Origin: Spongospora subterranea f. sp. subterranea
Lineage: Eukaryota; Endomyxa: Phytomyxea; Phytomyxea; Plasmodiophorida
Assembly (NCBI GenBank): GCA_049724395.1
Contig: JAUGWO010000103.1
Location: 1 to 64,000 of the forward strand
Direction of reading: 5' to 3'
DNA: 64,000 nt
Position numbers and translations under genes: made by a program. The notes under the pieces were generated by a model. The model was given only the letters and a program-made list of their open reading frames with translations, was not told where the DNA came from and made no database searches. Numbering within the stretch: position 1 is the first letter of the stretch; each line of letters starts with the position of its first letter. Below, in pieces: positions 1-11,319 of the stretch.

Positions 1-168
1 TTCTACTCTATCTGAAAGGCAAAAAAGGTTTTTCCAAATAACCTCAAAAACCTTCTGGGTCAAAACCCCGCTCTGCAAAGTACACTGGGCGACGTCATGT
101 CCGCGGATTACGTGTCACCGTTAGTCACAAAGCCATAGACCGAGTCTTCATTCTCATTTCGATTATGA

Positions 169-1376
169 ATGGAAACTTTGAACGAGAAAATAGATGTAGC
201 AGAGGCGGAACTCGCGGCTGCGAAGACGGAACTCGCGGCTGCAAAGGCGGCCTTTGCCAGCGCGGAGAGGGAAAGATCTCCTACTTGCTTATGCCTTACA
301 GTCAACTTCAAGTCAACTCTCAAACCTCTTTAGTCAACTCGTTTATGCAGGATCGGAGTGCCCTCAGACAGCAATTGCACGACCTTCAGTTTGGGTTGCC
401 ACCAAGGAAATACGGACCTGGGCTTCCACTCTTGGTCATCGACCTGTCCATTTGCTTTGATTGTGAACTCCTTTGCGCGCCCGCAAGGGATGCAAAATGC
501 AATGCATTAGTTGATCACTATTAGCCGAAACTTCGTCTCACCGTTTATTTTTATCGAGGGATCGTTTGGATCCGGCAAGACCCAAATGGCCTTTAACGTC
601 ATGAGTTTGCTTCAACTTAGACACCGGATTGTCTGGTATTTAGTGGCATCTGAGTTCGGTGCGTACACCCAGTCGATTTATTGCTATTACAAGTTTCCTT
701 CAAAGTTCTTTCAAAGCTGTGCGGCACAAGATGTCCGAGAGATTGGCGATGTTACACCCGATGCTTTGAGAATGCAAAAATTGTACACTTTTGGGTATAT
801 TTGCTTGTTTTTGTCGGAAACGCGCCAAGATCATTTGTCAATTCAATCGGTTGCAAAGGAGTCTTATGATACAGTCCAGAATATTCTTTCAAACCGTCAA
901 CCTCCCGTGGTGATTCTTGATGAATTTATATGACCTCTTTACCACGAGCAAGAGTTTCTGGCCAGGTTTATGCGAAATATTTTTCGGTGTCTAAGGTTCC
1001 CAGTAATTATTTTGGGCACTGATTCGCGTGCCGCCAACGTAAGAACTCAAATCGGCCAGAGTTCCTCCGATCTTCATCCACACGATTGATGTTACGTCTA
1101 CTGATCATTGCCCCTGGTCAATACTGATGCCCTGGGTTTACCTGACTTTATTGACCCAAAATTCGAATATATGTTAGCACACTCGCGCCCGCGTTTTAGC
1201 CAAATTGCTGCGGAATTCATGCGATCACAGTCTCAGGACCGTTCATTTGATGCTGATTGCTTCGACTCTCTTTGGAAGGAAGTATACAGCAGTACTGTCA
1301 GGATCAAACCATTCTTTGAAAATTCTTTTGGATGCTTAGGGCAAGTCCGGCTTTTTATGAACGCATCTTATCCATA
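169..1376 (+). pseudogene. Broken Crinkler-like P-loop NTPase
   Basis: An ATG at 169 opens a short alanine/glutamate/lysine-rich heptad stretch (ELAAAKTELAAAKAAF) that looks like a coiled coil. After frame breaks, 511-933 encodes 140 residues with a Walker A-type loop, GSFGSGKTQMAF, near residues 17-28, and a Walker B-like run ending VVILDEF at the stop. Coding character continues past the stop at 931-933 (FLARFMRNIFR, then VIILGTDSRAANV) and resumes at 1108-1377. A P-loop of the GxxGxGKTQ type, a Q-x-I-Y segment, and an LDEF followed by an arginine-rich stretch and a GT motif match the NTPase domain of Crinkler (CRN) proteins of oomycetes, chytrids and some other eukaryotes. That is from family knowledge, not a search. 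Several stops and frame changes mean this is not an intact gene unless unrecognised introns remove them. Confidence 0.45.
398..541. repeat. Left arm of 140-bp inverted repeat
   Basis: This stretch is nearly the reverse complement of 1377-1518; both arms share blocks such as GAACTCCTTTGCGCGC and GCCGAAACTTCGTCT in opposite orientation. The arms bracket the P-loop part of the Crinkler-like fragment, leaving about 835 bp between them. Confidence 0.8.
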
Positions 1377-1518
1377 ACAAGACGAAGTTTCGGCTAATAG
1401 TGCCCAACTGATGCATTCGCACTTTGCATCCCTTGCGGGCGCAAAGGAGTTCACAATCAAAGCAAATGGACAGGTCGACGACCAAGAGTAGAAGCCCAGG
1501 TCCGTATTTCCTGCCATG
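1377..1518. repeat. Right arm of 140-bp inverted repeat
   Basis: Reverse-complement partner of 398-541, with a few mismatches and small indels. It ends at the tract equivalent to GGAAATACGGACCTGGGC of the left arm. No target-site duplication is obvious, so it may be an inverted duplication rather than a transposon terminus. Confidence 0.8.
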
Positions 1519-1930
1519 GATGAGGATGATGGGTGGTAGAGATATGCCAGCTTTTTGGAACGCATCAAATCGTATCCCATTCGTCCGCTTTCTGGACATG
1601 CTCATGACGTCTAATTTGATGTCAAGCTGTAATATAGTTTTCGATAATTATCAACAGCCGGCAAACGATGGAATGTTTTTGGAAGCTGTAATTACAGCCA
1701 CGATCTGCATGTGGCATCACATGCAAATGGCGTAAGGGGAGGCAAGCTCAGAGAATTTTTAACTCAACTAGCGTACGAGCTGACTTTCACAGAACAAACA
1801 ACTTTGAATGCTCCTCTGGATATTGATTTTCAAGCAGATGTCAATATTGAGTTCATGGCTCAATTTACGATCCCGTTCCTATCTCCGCCAAATCTCATCT
1901 GGCCTGTAAATCTGAGTCAAATCTCAGGCC

Positions 1931-3291
1931 AGTTGCGAATATTGCCATGGAACAGCCCAGTTGCGAATATTGCCATCGAACAGCCCAGTTGCGAATATTG
2001 CCATGCGAACAGCCCAGTTGCGAATATTGCCATGCGAACAGCCCAGATGCGAATATTGCCATGCGAACAGCCCAGTTGCGAATATTGCCATGCGAACAGC
2101 CCAGATGCGAATATTGCCATGCGAACAGCCCAGTTGCGAATATTGCCATGCGAACAGCCCAGATGCGAATATTGCCATGCGAACAGCCCAGTTGCGAATA
2201 TTGCCATGCGAACAGCCCAGTTGCGAATATTGCCATGCGAACAGCCCAGATGCGAATATTGCCATGCGAACAGCCCAGATGCGAATATTGCCATGCGAAC
2301 AGCCCAGTTGCGAATATTGCCATGCGAACAGCCCAGATGCGAATATTGCCATGCGAACAGCCCAGTTGCGAATATTGCCATGCGAACAGCCCAGTTGCGA
2401 ATATTGCCATGCGAACAGCCCAGTTGCGAATATTGCCATGCGAACAGCCCAGTTGCGAATATTGCCATGCGAACAGCCCAGTTGCGAATATTGCCATGCG
2501 AACAGCCCAGTTGCGAATATTGCCATGCGAACAGCCCAGATGCGAATATTGCCATGCGAACAGCCCAGTTGCGAATATTGCCATGCGAACAGCCCAGATG
2601 CGAATATTGCCATGCGAACAGCCCAGATGCGAATATTGCCATGCGAACAGCCCAGATGCGAATATTGCCATGCGAACAGCCCAGTTGCGAATATTGCCAT
2701 GCGAACAGCCCAGATGCGAATATTGCCATGCGAACAGCCCAGTTGCGAATATTGCCATGCGAACAGCCCAGTTGCGAATATTGCCATGCGAACAGCCCAG
2801 ATGCGAATATTGCCATGCGAACAGCCCAGATGCGAATATTGCCATGCGAACAGCCCAGTTGCGAATATTGCCATGCGAACAGCCCAGATGCGAATATTGC
2901 CATGCGAACAGCCCAGTTGCGAATATTGCCATGCGAACAGCCCAGATGCGAATATTGCCATGCGAACAGCCCAGTTGCGAATATTGCCATGCGAACAGCC
3001 CAGTTGCGAATATTGCCATGCGAACAGCCCAGATGCGAATATTGCCATGCGAACAGCCCAGATGCGAATATTGCCATGCGAACAGCCCAGTTGCGAATAT
3101 TGCCATGCGAACAGCCCAGATGCGAATATTGCCATGCGAACAGCCCAGTTTGCGAATATTGCCATGCGAACAGCCCAGATGCGAATATTGCCATGCGAAC
3201 AGCCCAGTTGCGAATATTGCCATGCGAACAGCCCAGATGCGAATATTGCCATGCGAACAGCCCAGTTGCGAATATTGCCATGCGAACAGCC
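1931..3291. repeat. 29-bp minisatellite, about 47 copies
   Basis: Head-to-tail units of 29 bp built on TTGCGAATATTGCCATGCGA followed by ACAGCCCAG. Most variation is a single T/A change at the first base of the unit (CAGTTGCG versus CAGATGCG), in an irregular binary order. The first few units carry other changes, and one unit near 3150 has an extra T. The unit contains no stop codon in any of six frames and 29 is not a multiple of three, so long open frames run through in all directions. These frames are by-products of the repeat and are not called as genes. Confidence 0.97.
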
Positions 3292-3299
3292 AAAACTAG

Positions 3300-6150
3300 T
3301 GGAAGTGAAAGGTCTTCCCAAGAATAACCCCCAAGCAACTTGCGCGGTCGTTTTTGTTGTTTGTTCGTCATTGCCGACAAAATATAATAAACCGTAACAG
3401 TCAATTGTCGCCATTATCATCTTCAAGTGGATCAACCGATTCTTCCCTATTGATTGTCGAGGGGTTCGCTCTGCTCTTCCCGGTTTAAAGGTTAAGGTTG
3501 TTGTCCTCATCGATTTTAATGTAGGTCGCTCTACTCTTCTTTGTTTGAAGTCGACAGACTCATTTGTCATTACAAAAACATTTTGGCAGAAGCAGGTTGG
3601 AGTCAAAACAACAAAATATTGAACTCAGATTTCCAACTAGAACCATCTCATTCTGGTCTCCATAAATTCAGCAATTCATCATTTTGGTCTCTACAGGTTC
3701 CATGAATTGCTCACTCTGGCCTCCACAATGTTGTCAATTCCTCATCCTTCGCAGTCCTTCCATCATCGGGAATTTAATCATCATCAGCTTAATCTAAATG
3801 AGCGCTGTATTGAAGATCTTTCCATGTGCTTCAATCCTATTCCGTTTCTGGCTGTTTTCCCTTCTGTTGAAACCTCGCCGTTTGGCATTGTACGTGTGTG
3901 CTTTTGCAAAGGGTGTGCTCGAGTCAGAGCGTGTCCCAAATCTCGCAAGTTATCAATCAGCGATCTGGGCTTGCTTTCATTGGGTGCGAAGCATACTAAA
4001 TGAATTCGGCCAGTGAAAAGGGACATGCGCCTTTCTCTGTAGGCCTTGGCTTGCTGAGCACGGTACAGTTCTAATCGCCCTCAATTGCGGCTTCGCATCC
4101 ACACAAATTCTACAGCGTGACTACACCAATCTCAAAGTCCCCTTTCATACCACAAACTTGTGGTCGACTCCAAAAGCCGAGTCAAAAACATCCACTAAAG
4201 GGAGAATTTGAATAAGCGGTTGGCATCACTTCGTAAGGAGGTATTTGGGCTGCCGATCGGCTGGTCACTCCATCTGACCAGTTCGAAATAGGAGATTTTT
4301 GTTTTTTGTGAAGATGTTATCATGGACCTCTGATATCTGGAAATCATTTGACGGAAGAAACGTCCTGTCATATCCTGTTCATGACGTTGAATCCGCAATC
4401 GATTGAGCCTTAAATCAACAGCAATTGCACAGCGTTGGTCTCATGCAAATGTTGTATGGGTTTTCTGCAGAACAGGAGTTTCACATTGTCGACATGATGG
4501 ACACCGTGTTTCCGAAACATCCATCCCATATCACCAACCCGTATACCGAGCTTTCCAATTCTAAACCTCTTGTTTCTAAGTGGCGATACTGGACAAAATT
4601 CGAAAGCCAGGCTGACAGACAAACCGAGTATGTGGGGCTTTAGAAGCTAAAAATCATGATTACACATGACGATGCTGATTTCAGCATTCGTTGGGCATAA
4701 ATTGAGCCGTTAGCAGCCTCTGCAGTCAATTCCTGGTGTTCTTCGGTGTAAGAGCGACGTGTGGCGTCTTTGGACCTAGCGGTACACCTTAGACGGCCTG
4801 GGCGGATGTGTTCTCGGCACGGTGCGTTGCGTTGAAGTATCGCCAGCACAGGTCCTCGTGTCTCGATCGAGCACTGGTGTATGCCACGACGCCACAGAAC
4901 ATTGTGGTGGTTCAACTTCGTGAAGAACACTGCAAATGATTGATATTGGGTCCGAACCAGAGCCTGTTGTCAACGATAAATTCTCACGAGAGATTAAAAA
5001 TTGCTGCAAACGACTGTTGGTCGGGCTGACAAGACAATCCGACGCGTCGTCAAGTTAATTTGTTTGCGATTGCAAATTTTGTCAGAATAGAATCAAACCG
5101 TGAACGCGCCTTTTATTGCCAACCGATTCAAAAAACGCCTTTTGTTTTTGTGAATGGTTGGGCCGTCCTGTGAGAATGGTGTGCCCAGATATGATCAACC
5201 TATGAACCTGGCATCGGTTGGGGCGACCTCGGGCAATGGGGCTCGGAGGACACGATCGACTGCCGTCTTCACCGATCGTTGGTCACCCAAAGGTCGCGAT
5301 CCAATCTTCGTCATCAGCGAGCGACAACGGTACAGACACTGATTCATCTGACTGCCGATTACTGAACTGGTGAAGACGGCGTCGCCGCAAACCTCAGATT
5401 GACAACTCACTTGAGCAAAACGCCAATATCGCATGATTCGTCACAACAATCAAATCACTATTGGGCTCGAACCCCGAGATTGCCAACACTTCAGCGCCAT
5501 CAATAATATTATACACTGTCGGCGAACGGCCACAAATGGACAAAGCAGTGTTGGCGCCAATGTTGATCTCGTCGTTGTGAACGCCAACTGATCTCCATTA
5601 CAAATTCTTAAAACTCTGATCCCGACACATCCTGTCGTGGATCCGGCCGGATTCTCACGATCTTCGCCCGCATCACCCAGAATATCCAACAAACGCTGCA
5701 CAAACTTTGACGTTCCCAAATTCGGAACAGAATCACACCCGATCCAATGATTATCTCCAATCTCACACCGTGTATCGCAAAACCATCTCTCATTGCGTTT
5801 TCCTGTAGATGTGATTGTTTTCGAGGTCGGTTCGTTCGTGCTGTGGACTTCTCCGTTTTCGGCGCTGTCCATTTGCGTCTCCCGATATGTTCAACAACAA
5901 TCGCATCGGCCATGAACGGCGGTGTTTGCTGACGGTGCCAAGTTTGGCAATGTTCCAGTTCCTGTTGGACTGAGCCGATGTTGACGCCAAGCGCGGCGCT
6001 CGGTCGAACTCCCTTGACGGTCGCCAGCCGCTTTCGTGTGTGCCAAATCGGGACGATTGCAACTGTGCCGATTTGAGCGGCATCAGCGCATTGATGAATG
6101 CCGGCCTCGGGTTAAGCGGACGATGGCATTGGGCAATTGCCCCTTCTTGG
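3300..6150. other. No recognisable gene
   Basis: Only short, mutually overlapping open frames are present on both strands, none with a motif I recognise. The block at 3640-3770 repeats a short pyrimidine-rich phrase (CATTCTGGTCTCCA and variants). Minus-strand frames between 5195 and 6083 may be decayed transposon sequence, but nothing there is diagnostic. Confidence 0.4.
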
Positions 6151-7387
6151 CCGCCCTCACCTCATGGATGATGGCCACTTGTGCCTCATTATGAATGACA
6201 ATCCATTGGACATTATGATAATTCACATCTTTCAATCCGTCCTGCGAATGATGCACAGTTCACCAATTCTCAATGTGCCAGAACTGGTCACCGTTCTTCC
6301 AACGCTGGCCCCTTTCTCAAGATCCGATTTAATCATGTTCGTTCCATGCAACGAGAAGTGAGTGCGTCGTTGTCACGTCTGAAGGAGTCATCGGGTTCTG
6401 GCCGAGATCTTGGCCGATCCCAGCAGGATTATCTGTCACGAACTCTACTGGATCCGCCGGAACATCTCTCTGGTCATCAATCGTCAAACAACTGGTTCCC
6501 TGGATGCGATCGTCAGGCGTTCGGAAGACGGAGATTGTAGGCAACGCCTTTCTCTGCTTGTTAGACCATATGTAAAAGCCATTTTAGCAACAACAGTTCA
6601 TCCCATGCAATGTATTAACATCCGTTTTTTTCGTCAGAGACGTTCAACGACAACTCAAGATGACATCGGGAAAAACGGTGCAGGTAGACGAGCATTACCA
6701 GCAAAAAATTGAAAACTCACATTGCCTGCCGAACCATCCGGCAAGATCTCGTCCGCCGTCACTCTGTGTTCGGTTGTTTACGCGGGTTGGTTCAGCTCAG
6801 CGCTGTTCATTTGCAATCGGTATTTTGAAAAGATTATCAAATTTCATTTTTTATATAGGTAATTTATAGGTTGTACAAATAAACTTAATTGATAAATACA
6901 GCATAAGTACTTGAACAATTTGGAAGTGAAACAAAAAAATCACATTCGCAATCGGTATCTCCTCTTGACAAGAACCTCGACCAGAGCATCCACTCATTTC
7001 TGACCAGTCTTTGTTCATCTTTTAGTGAAAGCTGAGGGAAGAACTGGTGAACAGAGACTCTGCATTTGAGTGTGAAGATGGCGAGGATATAGGTTGCCGA
7101 CCATTCCAATCCCCTTTGTCAACGGTCCACTCAGATGGTTGTGATTCACTTCATATCCAGTTATTGGTGTTCACCGCCCTGTTCATTCTTTCATTGATTC
7201 AATCCACTACAGTTCGCCTCTTCCATTAATCGTCGCCATTTTGTCTGTACAATTTGTGTGTCAGTTGCTTATTTCTACTGAAATCCATTCCCCATTTTTT
7301 CATCGTGTATTTTCACCGAGATCGTGGGTTTATGAGAAGTGACTGAATTTATCGTCCTTTAGTTTTTATTAACAGAGATAGGTTGAG

Positions 7388-7638
7388 AAGTTTCTGGTAT
7401 GAAATGACAGTATACGTCAGATAGGGAAGTCGGTAAACGACGATAAAACTTGTTGGCAGCGCTGTACATGTGTTCTCTTGCATTGCCGGCGATTGCTCCC
7501 AGAGTAGCGCCAGAGGTTTCTGGTATGATATTACAGTGTAAGTCAGATAGGGAAAGTTGGTAAAAGACGATAACACTCGTTGGCAACGCTGTGCAAGAGT
7601 TCCCTTGCATTGCCAGCGATTGCTCCCAGAGTAGCGCC
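7388..7638. repeat. Tandem duplication of ~126 bp
   Basis: Two adjacent copies, about 7388-7513 and 7514-7638, each running from GTTTCTGGTATGA to GATTGCTCCCAGAGTAGCGC. The second copy contains the 3' end of the first IFI-like gene (minus strand); the first copy is a non-coding or truncated duplicate of that end. Mismatches are scattered through both. Confidence 0.85.
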
Positions 7639-7866
7639 AGCCATACTGCACGTAGCGGCGGCTGTTCCTGTCAATAAACTTGCACCTGATGCTTGCAAAA
7701 CGGCGGCGATCCCTCCGGCCGCCAAGGGAGCATGGATTGTACCAACGCCCGCGACCACCTTCCCGAAACTCGACATGACAATCGGAACCAACGCGACGGT
7801 TCCCAAGCCAACCGCAATCGGCAACACACCGCCGATAGCGCCTCCAATCATGCCTGGAAAACGCAT
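7543..7866 (-). CDS. IFI6/IFI27-like small membrane protein, copy 1
   Basis: A single open frame of 107 residues starting at ATG 7866 (MRFPGMIGGAIGG). It is almost entirely glycine, alanine and other hydrophobic residues in three hydrophobic stretches (GGVLPIAVGLGTVALVPIVM, then GKVVAGVGTIHAPLAAGG, then ATCSMAGATLGAIAG), with an LQASGASLLTGTAAA segment. This order, with a glycine-rich first helix, a SFG or TFG turn and an L-Q-A/S-x-G-A segment, resembles the Ifi-6-16/ISG12 family, whose animal members act at mitochondrial and other internal membranes. The resemblance is by eye and the function here is unknown. Its C-terminus (from about NARELLHSV) differs from the other two copies and lies in the 126-bp tandem duplication. 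Two paralogues follow at 8939 and 11923. Confidence 0.55.
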   Translation of the reverse strand: MRFPGMIGGAIGGVLPIAVGLGTVALVPIVMSSFGKVVAGVGTIHAPLAAGGIAAVLQASGASLLTGTAAATCSMAGATLGAIAGNARELLHSVANECYRLLPTFPI

Positions 7867-8938
7867 TAATGGATTTAATGTTGACAATAATTACCCAATT
7901 GGATCGGTTTTACCGTCGTGATAAAGGGAAGAAGACGGGGAGCAATTAAAATATGTATTAACACCAAAAACAATGGCCAGGCCGATAACGAAAACCGCCA
8001 CGCCTAGAACAGGCATCAACGGGTCTCATGTTCTGATAAAGTTGTGGACAACAATGGTCCACAAGGTTCGGATTTACCCATTATGGTTGTGACAAAGAGG
8101 GAAAAAGGCGGAACAATGGAGATTCGTATCACGATATACAATGGCCAGAAAGGGGTTCTTGTCGGGGACTCCAACTGCGCCAGATTCCGTTTTTGGGGGT
8201 ATTAATCTGTAGATTAATTGAGAGCAACACATCTGATCATATTCTGATAGGGAAATTGTCATCTTGACCACACTCACCCCCTGAATAGACAACTCATGAC
8301 TTTCCACATTTCGAGCCGTTGGTCATGGAGTTAGATTTCAGAGGATGTCAATGTACCAAAACTGGTTGTGGCCGGTTGCCAACGCGGACACCTCTGAGGA
8401 TCTGCTTCAAACAAATCGTTCCATCAACAATAATTGAGTGACATGTGAAGATGTCATTGCACCTGAGTTGTCACATCTGAAGGAATTGATGTCTGAACAA
8501 GAAGGGCTGCAATAGGATCACCTGAACTGCTCAAAACGTTAACGATTTTCCGTTTAAATTAAAGTCTTCAACCACCGCTTTTCCAACGACCCATATCAAG
8601 GGTTTGTAATCTCCTAATTGTTGCCGACAGTTTCGTGGTAAATGATGTTCAGACATCACAATCCCCTCGTTGAATTCCTTCAGTAATTCGACACACTACA
8701 GTTCGCTTCTTCCGTTGATCATCGCCAATTTGGCTGTTCAATGTGTGATGTGCTTTCCTATTTCAAATTCGTCATTCATTTCCCCCTTTCCTCATCACGT
8801 ATCTCAAAATGGTCGGAAATACGACAGGTGACTGATTAGTTCCCCCATAAACCTTCATCACGGTCCTGAATGTTGTGAAATGCCCTTCAATTATATTAAC
8901 AGGATACGCATGACGTTGGAAACCGAGCTGGGATATAT

Positions 8939-9178
8939 TTATGTGGCGATTGCGCCCAGAGTAGCGCCAGCCAGACAGCCTGCTACAGCGGCTGTCCCTG
9001 TCAATAGAACGGCGGCGATCCCATCGGCCGCCAGGGAAGCGTGACATGTACCGACGCCCGCCACCACCGTTCCAAATGTCGCCATCGCCACCGGGATCAA
9101 CGCCACTGCTCCCATACCTAGCGCGATCGGCAACGCAGCGCCGACAGCGCCTGCAATGATCGCTGCCAGAAAACCCAT
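8939..9178 (-). CDS. IFI6/IFI27-like small membrane protein, copy 2
   Basis: ATG at 9178 gives a 79-residue protein beginning MGFLAAIIAGAVGAALPIAL, then GMGAVALIPVAMATFGTVVAG and a C-terminal GCLAGATLGAIAT with immediate stop. It aligns along its length with the copies at 7543 and 11923, but lacks the LQAS segment between AAVL and LTGTAA (about 7 residues shorter there) and stops directly after the third hydrophobic segment. The family assignment (Ifi-6-16/ISG12-like) rests on glycine/alanine-rich helices in the same order as copy 1. I would expect two to three membrane-spanning segments. Nothing upstream marks a promoter. Confidence 0.55.
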   Translation of the reverse strand: MGFLAAIIAGAVGAALPIALGMGAVALIPVAMATFGTVVAGVGTCHASLAADGIAAVLLTGTAAVAGCLAGATLGAIAT

Positions 9179-9280
9179 TTACCGTTGAAACTGATTTGTG
9201 AATTGAACGGGTGAAAGTACAATGGCCAGATTGGTGCGATTGCACCCTTTAGTGAGTTGCCCATTCGGACCAATTTGCGC

Positions 9281-9318
9281 ATTGGATCGCCGGATCCGCC
9301 GATCCAATGCGCAAATGA
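9281..9318. repeat. Short perfect hairpin
   Basis: Arms TTTGCGCATTGGATCG and CGATCCAATGCGCAAA surround a short CCGGATCCGC centre. It lies upstream of copy 2 of the IFI-like genes. The corresponding place in copy 3 (12297-12325) has only part of it. Confidence 0.85.
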
Positions 9319-10439
9319 ATTCTTATAAAATACGGTCAACATGAAATTGGGGTTGGCGGCTATAGCTGGGTTTTTGTGTTGCCTTTGGGCTCAGCCAATT
9401 GTGCATCTGGTGGGCGTTTTCGTTGGTTATTGGCGTCGCCAAAACCGGGTCAGGACCATTAAGTTGGTGTGTGGACAGTTCTAGAATCCACTCGCAATCC
9501 CGGTCGTCCTGTCAAAGATCACGGAACCCGTTTTTTCGGCGCCGGATTGTTTTTGGACCCACGTTTTTTCGCGAACTCAAAAACTACAGAATCACGATCT
9601 TGCCTATTTGGTCCCTGGCGCTCACACGGCCGACATTATTGTCATCCAGTCCGCTCAAGAAAGAGTCTGATTGTTTATTTGTGCTAGAGAGGTTCAAACA
9701 TTTACCGGCGACTATATCCCAACAGGGTCATCGTTCAAAAACTGATTGCGAATCACATTCTTTCAGTATATCAAACCGGCAGACGCTTCAAAAATTTCTG
9801 TTCCATTTGAACATAGTTTGCCTGAGGTGGTCTCATCCTGCTGATTTAGGACCATAACTCAGATCCGTCTCATTGTTAGAGAAGGCGCCTGCTTATTGTC
9901 GATTATGGCCCACGATGCAGACCCCCGAACTGATCAATGGACCGTATTTAACAATATGAAGAGTCAGTTTACTCTCTATCTCTTAGGGCTGTTTCGAACC
10001 CAGGCGGGGGTTGGAAAATTGATGATATACGGGCGATTGTTGAATGATGAGAATATGATGACCGCAATGACAGTATTAACAACCAAGATTTGTGCTGAAA
10101 TGACGTTGTATTCGAGATATTGGATCGAAGAACAGTTTAAGATAGACTCAGTTTTACTATTTCAAATTTTTGGGGAGCGGGATAGGTCTTGGGAAAAGCC
10201 AAACATGCTCACAAGGGCCCCACTGCTTCGATTGCAAAGTCCTGTGCATATGGCTCGCGGGATGCGATGAAAAAGCGATGCCAGGCATTCTTGGCTGATC
10301 GAAACGGGGCATTCGGAGCTGGTGAACACCACAGACATTGAGAGCACGTATAAGGTCATCCGAATCCAAAACGGCATTGGCATGAAGTACGAAATGTTGG
10401 GCATCAACGCCAGGCTCGATGACCTATTCGTTGCCTAGG

Positions 10440-11090
10440 CAGGTTGTTGTCCATCACAGTTCGCGTAATTCTGATCGCTGGCCATCCCAAGGATACGTAC
10501 GATCATAGGATATCTGACAATCGTGAACTATTGTCGGTCGTCCAGTAACCTGTCTAGCGATATTGAATCAGGATGAGCTGAAAGCTCGAGCGACTGCCCA
10601 TAGATCCAACGAATCGCTTCATGGTTTCGCAGTCATCGCGAAACCATCCATGTCGGCGTTAACAACCTCGTTTGAGGCCATTAGATGGGGGAAAATACCG
10701 AAGTCATGAACCTGGATCGTTGACCAATACTGTAATGAAGATTCACTGTGTTTTCATTTCTACTTCTCTACATAGTCGAAATACTCGGTTGCTCTAAGGC
10801 CACCGTCGATTGCGAAAGCCGATGGCCAGTACAATAAGACATTTCATGAGGATGAGTTTGATCATGAATGCCGGGAAACAGGGTGAATTTGGGTGATTAG
10901 ACACGACTCTGCATCAAGAGTTCAGGGACGGCCAAACCCCTCTTGCCACTGAACACTTCGTCGAACTAACCCATGACCTGCCTGGTACAATTCCTGCGAA
11001 TCGCTGCAGATACCATACGTGTTGGAAGTGGGCGGCCTGAGAGGACTAGACATGCGTTGGACCGGATCGTGGGAATCTGAGTTGGGTTAA
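10440..11090. other. No recognisable gene
   Basis: Sequence between segmental copies B and C. Only short frames occur and I see no motif. Confidence 0.4.
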
Positions 11091-11319
11091 TAGCTCATCT
11101 GATGTGGAGTTTGACTGGATTATCGCATGTTGTGTTCTGCATAACATGGTCAATCAACGAAGGCTGAGGTAATTGATGCAGTATTATCGCCGCGGTCGCT
11201 GACAGATACGCTGCAGGACAAGCCCTGGTGATCATGTTTGACGATGCGCTGCTCGTATACCTGGGCCTCATTATGAATGATAATCCGTTATAGATCATGA
11301 TTATCCACAATTCGAGCCG

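Larger units (their letters stand above)
6180..7890. repeat. Most diverged copy (A) of triplicated segment
   Basis: Phrases here recur in the other two copies: CTCATTATGAATGACAATCC near 6186 recurs as a variant at 11269, and the stretch at 6265-6400 (CAATGTGCCAGAACTGGT ... CACGTCTGAAGGA) aligns with 8347-8490 and 11347-11490. The unit ends in the first IFI-like gene. Divergence is clearly greater than between copies B and C, suggesting this is the oldest duplication or an early split. Confidence 0.5.
8300..10130. repeat. Segmental duplication copy B
   Basis: Aligns with 11320-13190. Shared landmarks include GATGTCAATGTACCA near the start, a long stretch with GAGTGACATGTGAAGATGTC, the IFI-like gene, the GGTCAGGACCATT phrase and the ATACGGGCGATTGTTGAATG phrase near the end. 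The two copies are about 3.0 kb apart and look highly similar outside indels. Besides the IFI-like gene, the part from 9400 to 10130 has open-frame fragments (a run reading LVPGAHTADIIV) that are broken by stops in both copies, so a second gene of the unit appears decayed. Confidence 0.85.

Noticed and set aside
1931-3291. CRISPR array
   Set aside because: Units are contiguous with no unique spacers, and the genome is eukaryotic.
1711-3404. Long frames of 440-560 residues on both strands across the 29-bp array
   Set aside because: They exist because the repeat unit has no stop codon in any frame. All six frames are open with equal quality, so none can be called a gene.
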